From DALYLB01 sp046154695 (GTDB lineage Bacteria; Acidobacteriota; Blastocatellia; RBC074), in the NCBI GenBank assembly GCA_046154695.1, contig JBJXFI010000417.1, positions 1 to 10,221 on the forward strand: DNA of 10,221 bases, in the 5' to 3' direction. The notes below the pieces were generated by a model. That model did no database searches and had not been told where the DNA came from. It saw only the letters and a program-made list of their open reading frames with translations. This document shows positions 1 through 7,172 of this stretch, piece after piece. Position 1 is the stretch's first letter. Every line of letters starts with the position of its first letter. Made by a program: the position numbers and the translations under genes.

Positions 1-1988
1 CCCGCGCTGAGGGCGAGATCGCCGATTGCGGGGCGCAGATCGAGATATTGATTGGAGGCATGAAGCGCGATCCGTCCGCCATCGGCCAGTTTCGACAAAT
101 ACAAATCGAAGGCCTCCCGGGTCAACAGGTGGGTCGGGATGGCGTCCGAGCTGAAGGCGTCGAGGACAATCAATCCGTAGTGCTTTTCGGGCGCGTGGCG
201 AAGCTGCAGCCGGGCGTCGCCGAGGACGGTCTCGACCGGATTGGCGGCGCATTTCGAGAGGTAGGTGAACCATGCGGGGTCTTTCGCGATGCGAACGACG
301 GCCGGGTCGATTTCATAGAAGGTCCAGTGCTGCTCCGGCCCGGCGTAGCAGGCGGTGGCCCCGGTTCCCAGCCCGATCACGGCGACATTCGGCGATGCCG
401 GCGTGTCGCCGAATGCCGCGAAGACCTGTCCGAGCGGCCCCTCGCGATGGTAATACGATAGCGGCTCGCACTGTCGGGCGGCGTCCAGATACTGCCTGCC
501 GTGCAGGGTGTTGCCGTGATAGATCTGGCGGAAGAGGCCGCTGCGGTCTTCCGAGACGCGCAACACGCCGAAGAAGTTGCGCTCGATGTGCAGCGTGTTG
601 CCGTATCCGCCCAGAAGCGGGCCGCAGGCCCAAAGGATCGCTCCGATATAGAGCGCGAACCGCACCGGTCGTTTGATGGAGAGGATGCCGATCGCCAGCG
701 ACAGGCCGATCGCAAGCAATGTCACGCGCCCCTCGTTCACCCCCAGTTTCGGCAGAAAGCGCACCATCGCCATCAGCGACAGGGCCAGTCCGGCCGGCAG
801 CGCGAGGTCCAATGCCCGGTCGCGCATCGCGCTCGCCGCCTTGCGCGGGTTCGGCCGCAGCATCAGGGCGATGACGATCGCGATCGGATACTCAATCACC
901 GACCGGAACAGGTTCGGCGCGATCAGGGAGTTGAAAATTCCTCCCAATACGCCGCCGACCGAGAGCCATAGATAGAACTCCGTCAAATAGCGCGTGTGCG
1001 GCCGGTCCTCCGCCAACTGCCGGTGGCAGGTCATCGCGATCAGAAAAAAGAGCAGCAGGTGCAGCGGCGCCATCGACCAGACGGGCCGATGAATCTCCAG
1101 CATGATCGGATAGCACATCAACAGCGCGAAGATCGGCAGGATCCCGCTCGTCCACCGCATCGACAGCCATTGCCGCTTCGCGAAGGCAAGGATGAACGTG
1201 ACCAGATAGAGGGCCAGCGGCACGACCCACAGGAGCGGGATCGGCGAGATGTCGGTCGAAAGGAAGGTCGTCACCCCCAGCATCAGACTCGATGGCGCGA
1301 ACGCCAGCGCCACCCAGCGCAGCCGCCGGCCCGCCGTCAGCGCCTCCGCCGCCTCGGCATGCTCCCCGCCCTCGCCCGCCCGCTCGCGCCCGGCGAACCG
1401 CCAGCGAATGGCCGCGCAGCCGCCGATCGCCGCGATCAACACCAGATAGCCCCCCGCCCACACCAGGCTCTGCCGCCTCAATCGCAGCGCCGGCTCGATC
1501 AACAGCGGATACCCCAGCAGCGCCGCCAGAGAGCCCAGATTGCTCGCGCCGTACAGGAAATACGGGTCCTTCGCCGTCGGGTGATCCGTTCGCGAAAACC
1601 ATTGCTGCAGCAGCGGCCCGCCCGTCGACAGCATGAAAAAAGGCAGCCCCACCGTCATCAATAACTGACCCAGCAGCCACGCCACCGGCTGCGCCCCGTT
1701 ATCGAGAGACTTCAGCGCCGATTCCGAGATCGCGACCGGAAAGACCAGCGCCGCCCCCGACAACAGGGCCAGATGCAGGGCCAGTTGCCGCTTCGGCCCC
1801 AGCCATTTTGTGGTGAAGTGCGCGTAGGCGTATCCCCCGAGCAGCATCGCCTGAAAAAAGAGCATGCATGTATTCCAGACCGACGGCGTCCCGCCCAGAT
1901 ACGGCAGCAGCATCTTGGCGATCATCGGCTGCACCAGAAACAGCAGCAATGCGTTGAGCAGAATCGTGATTGCGTAGAGAACTCCCAT
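1..1988 (-). CDS. Fused MFS-like membrane / spermidine synthase-like protein (3' end cut by window edge)
   Basis: The reading frame is open from an ATG at 1988 to the window edge (about 662 codons) with no stop, so the C-terminus is missing. Residues 1 to about 465 hold roughly a dozen hydrophobic segments. The start (FLVQPMIAKMLLPYLGG) and the GGTPSVWNTC stretch are typical of fused MFS/spermidine synthase proteins. From about residue 470 (ERNFFGVLRV) a SpeE-like methyltransferase fold begins: the SAM-type glycine loop VIGLGTG at 537-543, the acidic strand end FYEIDP with D561, GDARL with D591, and LDAFSSDAIP with D610. Known aminopropyltransferases bind decarboxylated SAM with this fold. 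Whether the fused membrane proteins make polyamines is unsettled, so I do not assign a substrate. Its best ribosome-binding match (AAAGGAG) lies about 12 bases before the ATG, which is long, but no other in-frame start is near. It is divergent from the zinc-ribbon gene at 2268. Confidence 0.88.
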   Translation of the reverse strand, partial: MGVLYAITILLNALLLFLVQPMIAKMLLPYLGGTPSVWNTCMLFFQAMLLGGYAYAHFTTKWLGPKRQLALHLALLSGAALVFPVAISESALKSLDNGAQPVAWLLGQLLMTVGLPFFMLSTGGPLLQQWFSRTDHPTAKDPYFLYGASNLGSLAALLGYPLLIEPALRLRRQSLVWAGGYLVLIAAIGGCAAIRWRFAGRERAGEGGEHAEAAEALTAGRRLRWVALAFAPSSLMLGVTTFLSTDISPIPLLWVVPLALYLVTFILAFAKRQWLSMRWTSGILPIFALLMCYPIMLEIHRPVWSMAPLHLLLFFLIAMTCHRQLAEDRPHTRYLTEFYLWLSVGGVLGGIFNSLIAPNLFRSVIEYPIAIVIALMLRPNPRKAASAMRDRALDLALPAGLALSLMAMVRFLPKLGVNEGRVTLLAIGLSLAIGILSIKRPVRFALYIGAILWACGPLLGGYGNTLHIERNFFGVLRVSEDRSGLFRQIYHGNTLHGRQYLDAARQCEPLSYYHREGPLGQVFAAFGDTPASPNVAVIGLGTGATACYAGPEQHWTFYEIDPAVVRIAKDPAWFTYLSKCAANPVETVLGDARLQLRHAPEKHYGLIVLDAFSSDAIPTHLLTREAFDLYLSKLADGGRIALHASNQYLDLRPAIGDLALSA

Positions 1989-2116
1989 GCCAGACTCGGG
2001 CTCCTTTTCACCATCCGGGATTTGAATATTTTCGGGGCCGGGAATGAGGATAAGATCAGATCACGCGCGGGGAAGCATCTGACGACTGCGCGCGCATTGT
2101 CACGAAATCCCTTCCC

Positions 2117-2155
2117 GCAGGCAAGAAAAAAATCCGGCCCCCCCCGCCTGCCGGA
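2117..2155 (-). terminator. Terminator-like hairpin in the divergent intergenic region, possible attenuator
   Basis: Read on the minus strand, arms TCCGGC (2155-2150) and GCCGGA (2138-2133) form a 6-bp G+C-rich stem with an 11-base loop, followed directly by seven T residues (2132-2126). That is an intrinsic terminator layout. A competing pairing exists between GCAGGC (2151-2146) and GCCTGC (2122-2117), which would break the first stem. No minus-strand gene lies just upstream to be terminated. The hairpin sits about 140 bases ahead of the spermidine-synthase-like gene, so it may act in that gene's leader or block antisense transcription. The rest of 1989-2267 shows no other gene. Confidence 0.4.
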
Positions 2156-2187
2156 AAGGAGCCTCTCGGGATTCTGTCTTGTTCCAA

Positions 2188-2217
2188 TTGTTACGGAGGC
2201 GGGGCGCGTGGTATTTT
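2188..2217 (+). promoter_or_regulatory. Possible sigma70-type promoter for the zinc-ribbon gene
   Basis: TTGTTA (2188-2193) and TATTTT (2212-2217) lie 18 bases apart, each matching the -35 and -10 consensus at four of six positions. The predicted transcript would start near 2224, about 44 bases before the ATG at 2268. A short palindrome, TTGTGACAA (2241-2249), falls inside this leader and could be an operator, although it is short enough to occur by chance. Confidence 0.3.
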
Positions 2218-2267
2218 TCGGCGGGAACGACACACGTAGATTGTGACAACAAGAGAGGATCGATTCT

Positions 2268-2753
2268 ATGTTTTGCCCGCGATGCGCGACGGAGAACAGA
2301 CAGGACCAGAAATATTGCCGTAATTGCGGGCTCTCGCTGCCGTCGGTGCGATCTGCGATGGAAGGCGCCGTGGACGAAGCCGCGGTGTCGCTGACGAAGG
2401 ATGTGGATCGGCTGTCGGGCGGCGCGACGACGCTGGCCGTCTTCGCGTTGATCGCCCTGGCCACTGCTTTCTTTTCCAAAGAGAGCGCTGCCATCAATCT
2501 GATTCTGGGGCTGATCATCGGGGGGCCGATGATCTATCTCGGCATGAGGGGCGCGACGCGGGCGATCGAACGCATGGGGTTGCGGCCGCCCGAATCCGCG
2601 GCGCCCTTCACCCCGCCGGCCCTCGAAGCCCCGCGCGCGAGCCCGGCCGAAATTCCCGTCGTCCCCGACACGGGGAAGATGGCGCCTCTCGCCCCTCCGG
2701 GCTCGATCGCCGAACACACGACCTTTGAACTCAAGCGTCCCCCCCCATCGTGA
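2268..2753 (+). CDS. Small zinc-ribbon membrane protein (161 aa)
   Basis: The protein begins with a zinc ribbon: CPRC (C3, C6), ten residues, then CRNC (C17, C20) followed by GL. A short charged linker leads to two hydrophobic segments at about 53-70 and 74-92, so the protein is probably anchored in the inner membrane by a helical hairpin. The tail from about 106 is rich in proline and alanine and ends in GSIAEHTTFEL (145-155). The start is supported by AGAGGA (2254-2259), eight bases before the ATG. No enzymatic motif is visible. Proteins with this plan are common hypothetical proteins, and the zinc ribbon suggests a protein- or nucleic-acid-binding adaptor, but the function is unknown. A second protein with the same plan lies at 4440-5195. 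A run of eight C (2739-2746) near the stop codes for the last prolines and could be prone to slippage. Confidence 0.85.
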   Translation: MFCPRCATENRQDQKYCRNCGLSLPSVRSAMEGAVDEAAVSLTKDVDRLSGGATTLAVFALIALATAFFSKESAAINLILGLIIGGPMIYLGMRGATRAIERMGLRPPESAAPFTPPALEAPRASPAEIPVVPDTGKMAPLAPPGSIAEHTTFELKRPPPS

Positions 2754-2769
2754 TTCCGCGCGCCGCGCC

Positions 2770-2808
2770 AATTGCCAAAATCCGGTTCACCGGGTACGCT
2801 GGCCAATT
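2770..2808 (+). promoter_or_regulatory. Intergenic hairpin overlapping a possible promoter upstream of the DHH gene
   Basis: TTGCCA (2772-2777, five of six matches to a -35 box) and TACGCT (2795-2800, weak -10) are separated by the ideal 17 bases, giving a possible start near 2807, about 57 bases before the DHH gene. The same stretch is an imperfect inverted repeat: AATTGCCA (2770-2777) faces TGGCCAATT (2800-2808) with one bulge, and CCGG/CCGG (2782-2785, 2790-2793) pair inside. There is no T tract, so a plain terminator for the preceding gene is unlikely. It could be an operator or a weak structured spacer. Confidence 0.3.
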
Positions 2809-2863
2809 AGTTCGGCGTCAGCCATGACCATAAATCTCAGGCACGATTGGAATCAGAGCACGG

Positions 2864-3820
2864 ATGAGCAAGATCAGGGTTTGTTACCACGGAAACTGTT
2901 TTGACGGGGTCTCTTCGGCGGCGGTCTTTTCCCGCTTCTATCGCGAGCGGATTCATCCCGATTGGGAGTTCGCCTACCTGCCGATGATGCACCGGGCCGG
3001 GGCCCTGTTCGATGAGGCGGCCTTCGACGGGGACGAGAACGCGATCGTCGATTTCAAATACAGCAATTCGCCGCGCCTGACCTGGTGGTTCGACCATCAC
3101 AAGAGCGCGTTTCTGACGCCCGAGGATGAGGCCCATTTTCGCGCCGACACGAGCGGCAGGAAGTTCGTCGACGCCTCCTACAAGTCCTGCACAAAATTCA
3201 TCGCCGACACGGCGGAGCGCGGATTCGGATTCGATGCCGCGCCGCTCGCCGAATTGATTCACTGGGCGAACAGGATCGACGGCGCCATGTACGCATCGGC
3301 CGCCGAGCCGGTCGAAATGAAGGACGACGCCTTCCGGCTGGCGCTGGTCATCGAAAACGACCGCGATCCCAAATTGATCGAGGGGATCATCGCCGGACTG
3401 CAAACCCGCCCGCTGCGCGAGGTGCTCGAACATCCCGATGTCATCGAGCGCGTCGAGCCGCTCCACCAGCGCCATCTGCTCTCGCAGCGAATCATCGAAG
3501 AGGCCGCCCGGGTCATTGGCCCCGTGGTCTTTTTCGATGTGGTCGGCCACGACATGGAAGGCTACAGCAAATTCATTCCCTATTACCTGCACCCGGAAGC
3601 GACCTATAGCGTCAGCGTCAGCCTCTCCACGTTCCGCTCGAAGATCTCCGTCGGATCGAACCCCTGGGCATCCCGCCCGCGCGCCCACGATCTGGCCGCG
3701 ATTTGCGAACGCTACGGCGGCGGCGGACACGCCGTCGTCGCCGCCATCTCGCTCGCCCCCGAGGAACTGGAGTCCGCCCGGCGCATCGCGGCCGACATCG
3801 TTCAGGAGCTGCAGTCGTAG
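2864..3820 (+). CDS. DHH/DHHA1 family phosphoesterase
   Basis: This 318-residue protein has the hallmarks of DHH phosphoesterases. Motif I is YHGNCFDG (H9, D14), motif II is VDFKYS (D63), motif III is FDHHKS (D77, H78, H79), and a further acidic site is NRIDG (D139). The C-terminal DHHA1 part carries RYGGGGH (GGGGH at 285-289), the usual substrate-binding loop. These residues would hold two divalent metals, usually manganese, for phosphodiester or phosphoanhydride hydrolysis. The family includes RecJ nuclease, oligoribonucleases, cyclic-di-AMP phosphodiesterases and exopolyphosphatases. The short length and lack of RecJ OB or PAS/GGDEF domains suggest a small soluble enzyme; the substrate cannot be read from sequence. 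The start is the only in-frame ATG after a stop at 2831-2833, but its ribosome-binding site is weak. It precedes queF by 42 bases and is probably co-transcribed with it. Confidence 0.88.
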   Translation: MSKIRVCYHGNCFDGVSSAAVFSRFYRERIHPDWEFAYLPMMHRAGALFDEAAFDGDENAIVDFKYSNSPRLTWWFDHHKSAFLTPEDEAHFRADTSGRKFVDASYKSCTKFIADTAERGFGFDAAPLAELIHWANRIDGAMYASAAEPVEMKDDAFRLALVIENDRDPKLIEGIIAGLQTRPLREVLEHPDVIERVEPLHQRHLLSQRIIEEAARVIGPVVFFDVVGHDMEGYSKFIPYYLHPEATYSVSVSLSTFRSKISVGSNPWASRPRAHDLAAICERYGGGGHAVVAAISLAPEELESARRIAADIVQELQS

Positions 3821-3862
3821 CGATCGCGGCGCGGGCATGGAACAATCAACGACAGAGGGAGA

Positions 3863-4342
3863 ATGACGTTGGCAAAAAAAGCACGGAAATCGAAATCCTC
3901 GGGCGCCGCCGCGCCGCCGGGAGAGGTTTCGCCGGGGCAGCGCCTGGAGATCCGCTCGACTCCGCCGAGGGAGATGAATCTCTTTCCGCTCGACACCTTC
4001 GCGTACGAATATCCGGGCCGGCGCATCGAGATACAATTCACCTCGAACGAGTTCACGGCGATCTGCCCGTTCTCCGACTTTCCGGATTTCGCGACGCTGC
4101 ACATTCGATACTCCCCGAATCGCCGGTGCGTCGAGCTGAAATCGCTCAAGCTGTATATCAACTCGTTCCGCGATGTGAAGATCTTTCATGAGCACGTCGT
4201 CAATCAGATCCGCGATGATTTCGTGCGCGCATGCGATCCGCTGGAGTTCCATATCGAGGGCGATTTCAATGTCCGGGGGAATATCAAGACCGTGGTCCGC
4301 GCATCCTATGTCCGGGAGAAGAAGGGGAAGACGCGGAACTAA
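3863..4342 (+). CDS. queF: NADPH-dependent 7-cyano-7-deazaguanine (preQ0) reductase QueF
   Basis: QueF reduces the nitrile of preQ0 to the primary amine preQ1 with two NADPH, a cytosolic step of queuosine tRNA modification. The 159-residue length fits the short, single-domain type. The catalytic cysteine (C68 in ICPFSDFPDF) and its aspartate seven residues on (D75) keep the spacing of the characterised enzyme. The family signature ELKSLKLYINSFRD (91-104) includes E91, expected to contact substrate. The first 25 or so residues are a basic, low-complexity extension (KKARKSKSSG). Two starts compete: the ATG at 3863 sits almost against the GGAG of the ribosome-binding site (3858-3861), while an in-frame TTG at 3869 is seven bases away and would begin MAKKARKSK. 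The other preQ0 genes (queC, queD, queE, folE) are absent from the window, so the pathway is completed elsewhere or preQ0 is salvaged. Confidence 0.95.
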   Translation: MTLAKKARKSKSSGAAAPPGEVSPGQRLEIRSTPPREMNLFPLDTFAYEYPGRRIEIQFTSNEFTAICPFSDFPDFATLHIRYSPNRRCVELKSLKLYINSFRDVKIFHEHVVNQIRDDFVRACDPLEFHIEGDFNVRGNIKTVVRASYVREKKGKTRN

Positions 4343-4380
4343 GCCGGGCGCCCGCTCGTACATCGTGCATCCGGCTTTTT
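4341..4380 (+). terminator. Likely intrinsic terminator after queF
   Basis: AAGCCGG (4341-4347, overlapping the queF stop codon) pairs with CCGGCTT (4371-4377) to form a seven-base stem, followed by a T-rich tract (TTTTTATTT, 4376-4384). The loop of 23 bases is long, so strength may be modest. If it works, the zinc-ribbon gene at 4440 needs read-through or its own promoter. I see no convincing promoter boxes in the remaining 55 bases. Confidence 0.5.
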
Positions 4381-4439
4381 ATTTGTGAAGCTCCAATGGC
4401 GCGCCGGCGCGGGCGTCGTCGTATTCGGGAGGAACGGTT

Positions 4440-5195
4440 ATGTATTGTCCGAGATGCTCAAACAAGGCGGTCGAGGGGCAGCAGTTCTGCCGCAACTGCG
4501 GATTGAATCTCAGCGTCATTCTCGATTCGATCGAAGGGAAGCGCGGGCCGCTCGATTTCGAGACGCTCAAGCGGGACCTGCGGGACCTGGGGGCGAATCT
4601 GCGATCGGGATTCGAAGAGGCGAGCGGAGCCGTCAAGCGAACGAAGCGCCTGGAGCAGCAGGGCGCGGGCCAGCCCGGCTCCGTTACGCTCTCCGTTCCC
4701 GATCTCTCCCGCGAATTGAAGAAGGCGGCCCGGAAGATCAAGACGGCGGATGCGCGGACGCTCAGCCTGCAGAAGGCGACGCTCTCGATCTTCGGCGGGG
4801 GGACGATCATGGCCGCCTGGTACTATCTGCTTCAGGCGGTGACCCGCCCGGAAGTGGTCGCCAACATCGAGCGGACGATCCTCCAGGCCAATCCGGGCAT
4901 CCCGGATCTCAATCTCTCCGCTTACATCCCGCTGGTTCAGCTCCTCTGGCTGCTCGGGCTCGTCCCCATCGCAAAAGGCGTCGCCCATCTCCTCAACGGC
5001 ATCTTCTTCGCGCCGAAGCCCGATCCCGAGCCGCAGGTCATCTATGCGCATCCGCCGCCGGCGCAGGGCGCGATCCCGTCGCCGCCCCCATATGTCTCCG
5101 CGGTCGCAACGCCGACGACCAGCGAGTTCGAGAACGCATCGGCTTCGCAGCAGAGCGTGATCGAGGACGCCACCCTCCGGTTCGATCCGAAATAA
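4440..5195 (+). CDS. Zinc-ribbon membrane protein (251 aa), same plan as the 2268 gene
   Basis: The N-terminus repeats the zinc-ribbon layout of the 2268 gene product: CPRC (C3, C6), ten residues, CRNC (C17, C20), then GLNL. A charged, probably helical region follows at about 38-112 with several Lys/Arg-rich stretches. Two hydrophobic segments lie at about 114-133 and 162-190, then a proline-rich tail (191-225), and the end carries QSVIEDATLRF (238-248), which lines up with the C-terminal motif of the smaller protein. A strong ribosome-binding site GGGAGGA (4427-4433) is six bases from the ATG. A membrane-anchored adaptor is the most one can infer, and no catalytic residues are seen. The middle and tail differ too much from the smaller protein for a recent duplication, so these are paralogues of an old family or convergent designs. 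Confidence 0.85.
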   Translation: MYCPRCSNKAVEGQQFCRNCGLNLSVILDSIEGKRGPLDFETLKRDLRDLGANLRSGFEEASGAVKRTKRLEQQGAGQPGSVTLSVPDLSRELKKAARKIKTADARTLSLQKATLSIFGGGTIMAAWYYLLQAVTRPEVVANIERTILQANPGIPDLNLSAYIPLVQLLWLLGLVPIAKGVAHLLNGIFFAPKPDPEPQVIYAHPPPAQGAIPSPPPYVSAVATPTTSEFENASASQQSVIEDATLRFDPK

Positions 5196-5213
5196 GGGAA
5201 ATCCGCCGACTGA

Positions 5214-5232
5214 GGCAATGGCGTTATTGGCC
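5214..5232. other. Imperfect hairpin in the convergent spacer
   Basis: The 72 bases between the convergent stops (5195 and 5268) contain GGCAAT (5214-5219) facing ATTGGCC (5226-5232) with one bulged base. A second weak pairing, GCCC with GGGC, follows just downstream. Neither has a strong T tract, so this is at best a weak bidirectional transcription end. Confidence 0.25.
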
Positions 5233-5267
5233 CTGAGAGGGGCTCACGCGGCGGCGGCGAGGAGTTT

Positions 5268-6398
5268 CTATTTTGTCAACGGGACGTGGCCGACGATCTC
5301 GAGGTCGAAGCCTTCGAGGGCGTAAAGGCGGGGCGGGCGGTTGGAGAGCAGGCGGAGTTTTCGTACGCCGAGATCGTGCAGGATCTGGGCGCCGGTGCCG
5401 TAATCGCGAAAATCCATCCGGCCCGAAAGGGGGCCGTGAGAGGGATCGGTCCCTTCATCGAGCTGCTGGTAGCCCCGCAACTGATCGATCAGGCCCACGC
5501 CGCGCATCTCCTGCTTCAGATAGAGAACGATTCCACGCCCCTCTTCCCGAATCTTGCGCATCGCGATCTGCAACTGCTCTCCGTGATCGTCGCGGAGGCT
5601 GCCGAAGACATCGCCGAGAACCGACTGGGGATGAACGCGGACCAGGATCGGCTCTTCGGGGGCGATCTCGCCCATGACCATGGCGAGATGGATCTCGCCG
5701 TTGAGCAGATTCTCGAAGGCGATGGCCCGGAACTGGCCGTGAGTGGTGGGGACGGAGGCTTCCGCCGCACGCCGGACGCAGATCTCGTTCTGGATTCGAT
5801 ACCGTATGAGATCCGCGATCGAGATGATCCGCAGGCCATGCCTGGCGGCAAAGGTCTCCAACTCGGGCAGGCGGGCCATCGAGCCGTCGTCATTCATGAT
5901 CTCGCAGATGACCGCGGCCGGATAGAGATTCGCGATGCGCGCCAGATCGAGGCTGGCCTCGGTCTGCCCCGGCCGCATCAGCACGCCGCCGCGGCGCGCG
6001 CGCAGCGGGAACACGTGGCCGGGCCGGACCAGATCCGCGGCCTTCGATTTCGGATCCGCCGCCGTCAGAATCGTCCTCGCCCGATCGGCCGCCGAGATGC
6101 CGGTCGTGACGCCGACCCGCGCCTCGATCGAGACCGTGAACGCCGTGCCGAAACCCGAGCCATTCTCCCGCTCCGACACCTGCAGCGGAAGATTCAACTC
6201 ATCGCACCGCTCATCCGTCAGCGGCATGCAGATCAGCCCGCGCCCCTCCCGCGCCATAAAGTTGATGATCTCGGGCGTCACCCTCTCCGCGGCGCAGCAG
6301 AGATCCCCCTCGTTCTCGCGGTCCTCATCGTCCACGATGATGACCATCCGCCCCGCGCGATAATCCTCGATTGCCTGTTCGATCGTCGCAAATGCCAT
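5268..6398 (-). CDS. ribBA: RibBA-type DHBP synthase with a degenerate GTP cyclohydrolase II domain (RibBX-like)
   Basis: Residues 1 to about 205 are 3,4-dihydroxy-2-butanone-4-phosphate synthase, which turns ribulose 5-phosphate into the four-carbon riboflavin precursor. The acidic loop DDEDRENEGD (23-32), TGISAADR (99-106), RPGHVFPL (H128) and GQTEAS are present; Q145 stands where many enzymes have histidine, a change also seen in other long RibBA types. Residues about 210-376 have the GTP cyclohydrolase II fold, yet the zinc motif is altered. Where active enzymes read HSECLTGDVF...RCDCG, this one reads HPQSVLGDVF...RDDHG, so the three cysteines become S259, D270 and H272. EGRG is EMRG, the VEAN segment is absent, and the TNNPKK segment reads SNRPPR. 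D329 and R331 of the active-site DxR remain. The second domain is probably inactive or altered, as in RibBX proteins. It lies 100 bases after ribE; that spacer holds an inverted GGCCGC/GCGGCC pair (6448-6453, 6475-6480) and no FMN riboswitch signature. Confidence 0.9.
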   Translation of the reverse strand: MAFATIEQAIEDYRAGRMVIIVDDEDRENEGDLCCAAERVTPEIINFMAREGRGLICMPLTDERCDELNLPLQVSERENGSGFGTAFTVSIEARVGVTTGISAADRARTILTAADPKSKAADLVRPGHVFPLRARRGGVLMRPGQTEASLDLARIANLYPAAVICEIMNDDGSMARLPELETFAARHGLRIISIADLIRYRIQNEICVRRAAEASVPTTHGQFRAIAFENLLNGEIHLAMVMGEIAPEEPILVRVHPQSVLGDVFGSLRDDHGEQLQIAMRKIREEGRGIVLYLKQEMRGVGLIDQLRGYQQLDEGTDPSHGPLSGRMDFRDYGTGAQILHDLGVRKLRLLSNRPPRLYALEGFDLEIVGHVPLTK

Positions 6399-6498
6399 TC
6401 TCGCCTACTTCACACCCGTTGGTTTGCGCGGCCTTCTCCTCCGGCGTGGCCGCATTGCCGCATTGCAAGGCGACGCGGCCCTGATCCCGGCGGCCTGT

Positions 6499-7143
6499 TT
6501 AATATCCCAGGTCGGACAGCCTTTCCAGGGTCAGCCGGTCGCTCGATTCGCCCGTGCGCGCGGTCATCATTCGCTCGACGTATTTGGCGATGATGTCGAC
6601 TTCGAGGTTGACGGCGTCTCCGCGCGCGAGCGAGGAGAGATTGGTCATCTTCCAGGTATGCGGAATGATCGCGATCTCGAACCACGCGTCGCCGAGCGCG
6701 GCGACCGTCAGGCTGATGCCGTCGACGGCGATCGATCCCTTCTCGACGATGTAGCGCGCCAGCGCCGGCGGAAATCCGATGCGCACAATCCATCCCTCGC
6801 CGCTCGCCCGGGCCTCGATGAGCGCGCCTTCGCCATCGACATGCCCCTGCACGATGTGGCCGCCGAGGCGGGTCGAGGGCGTGAGCGGCCGCTCCAGATT
6901 GACGCGCGATCCCGCGCGGGCCTGCTTGAGGCTCGTACGGCGGAGCGTCTCCGCCGAGACATCAGCCGCGAACGCGCCCGCCTCCAGACCGGCGACCGTC
7001 AGGCAGACGCCGTTGACCGCGATGCTGTCGCCGAGCCGGGCGCCGTCCAGCACCGCGCGGGCCGCGACTTCGACCCGCGCGCCGTCCCGCGCCGTCGCGA
7101 TCGCCCGAATCGAGCCGAGTTCTTCGATGATTCCGGTAAACAT
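6499..7143 (-). CDS. ribE: Riboflavin synthase, alpha chain
   Basis: This enzyme performs the last step of riboflavin synthesis, the dismutation of two 6,7-dimethyl-8-ribityllumazine molecules to riboflavin and the pyrimidine precursor, as a cytosolic trimer. The 214 residues form two repeated lumazine-binding barrels. The first starts with the invariant MFTGIIEE and carries SIAVNGVCLTV (C47 in the usual position). The second starts with GGHIVQGHVDG (94-104) and carries SIAVDGISLTV (137-147), then NLEVDIIAKY (179-188). A C-terminal helix tail follows. Length and motifs match active family members. It starts 29 bases after the cmk stop; only a weak GAGAA precedes the ATG, but the MFTGI start is diagnostic. 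The gene is also called ribC in some genomes. Confidence 0.96.
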   Translation of the reverse strand: MFTGIIEELGSIRAIATARDGARVEVAARAVLDGARLGDSIAVNGVCLTVAGLEAGAFAADVSAETLRRTSLKQARAGSRVNLERPLTPSTRLGGHIVQGHVDGEGALIEARASGEGWIVRIGFPPALARYIVEKGSIAVDGISLTVAALGDAWFEIAIIPHTWKMTNLSSLARGDAVNLEVDIIAKYVERMMTARTGESSDRLTLERLSDLGY

Positions 7144-7172
7144 GGCGTTCTCGTTCGATCAACCCCAAAGAT

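Noticed and set aside
892..1680. Long minus-strand frame of 262 codons inside the membrane-protein gene
   Set aside because: It overlaps the fused MFS/spermidine-synthase frame on the same strand, has arginine/glycine/alanine-rich low-complexity content and no family motif. It is a G+C-driven shadow.
2823..2903. Short 26-codon ORF overlapping the start of the DHH gene
   Set aside because: It has no ribosome-binding site and no recognisable content. A regulatory upstream ORF is possible but nothing in the sequence supports it.
2837..4363. 508-codon minus-strand open frame opposite the DHH and queF genes
   Set aside because: The plus strand encodes intact DHH and QueF motifs, and the antisense translation shows no family features.
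6399..6498. Possible missing small gene between ribE and ribBA
   Set aside because: The 100 bases hold a tandem GCCGCATT repeat and a weak inverted repeat, but no frame with a start, ribosome-binding site and plausible protein.
7144..7172. GGGGTTGATCG before ribE as part of an FMN riboswitch
   Set aside because: Only a few bases resemble the start of the element. The spacer is 29 bases, far too short for the conserved multi-stem structure.
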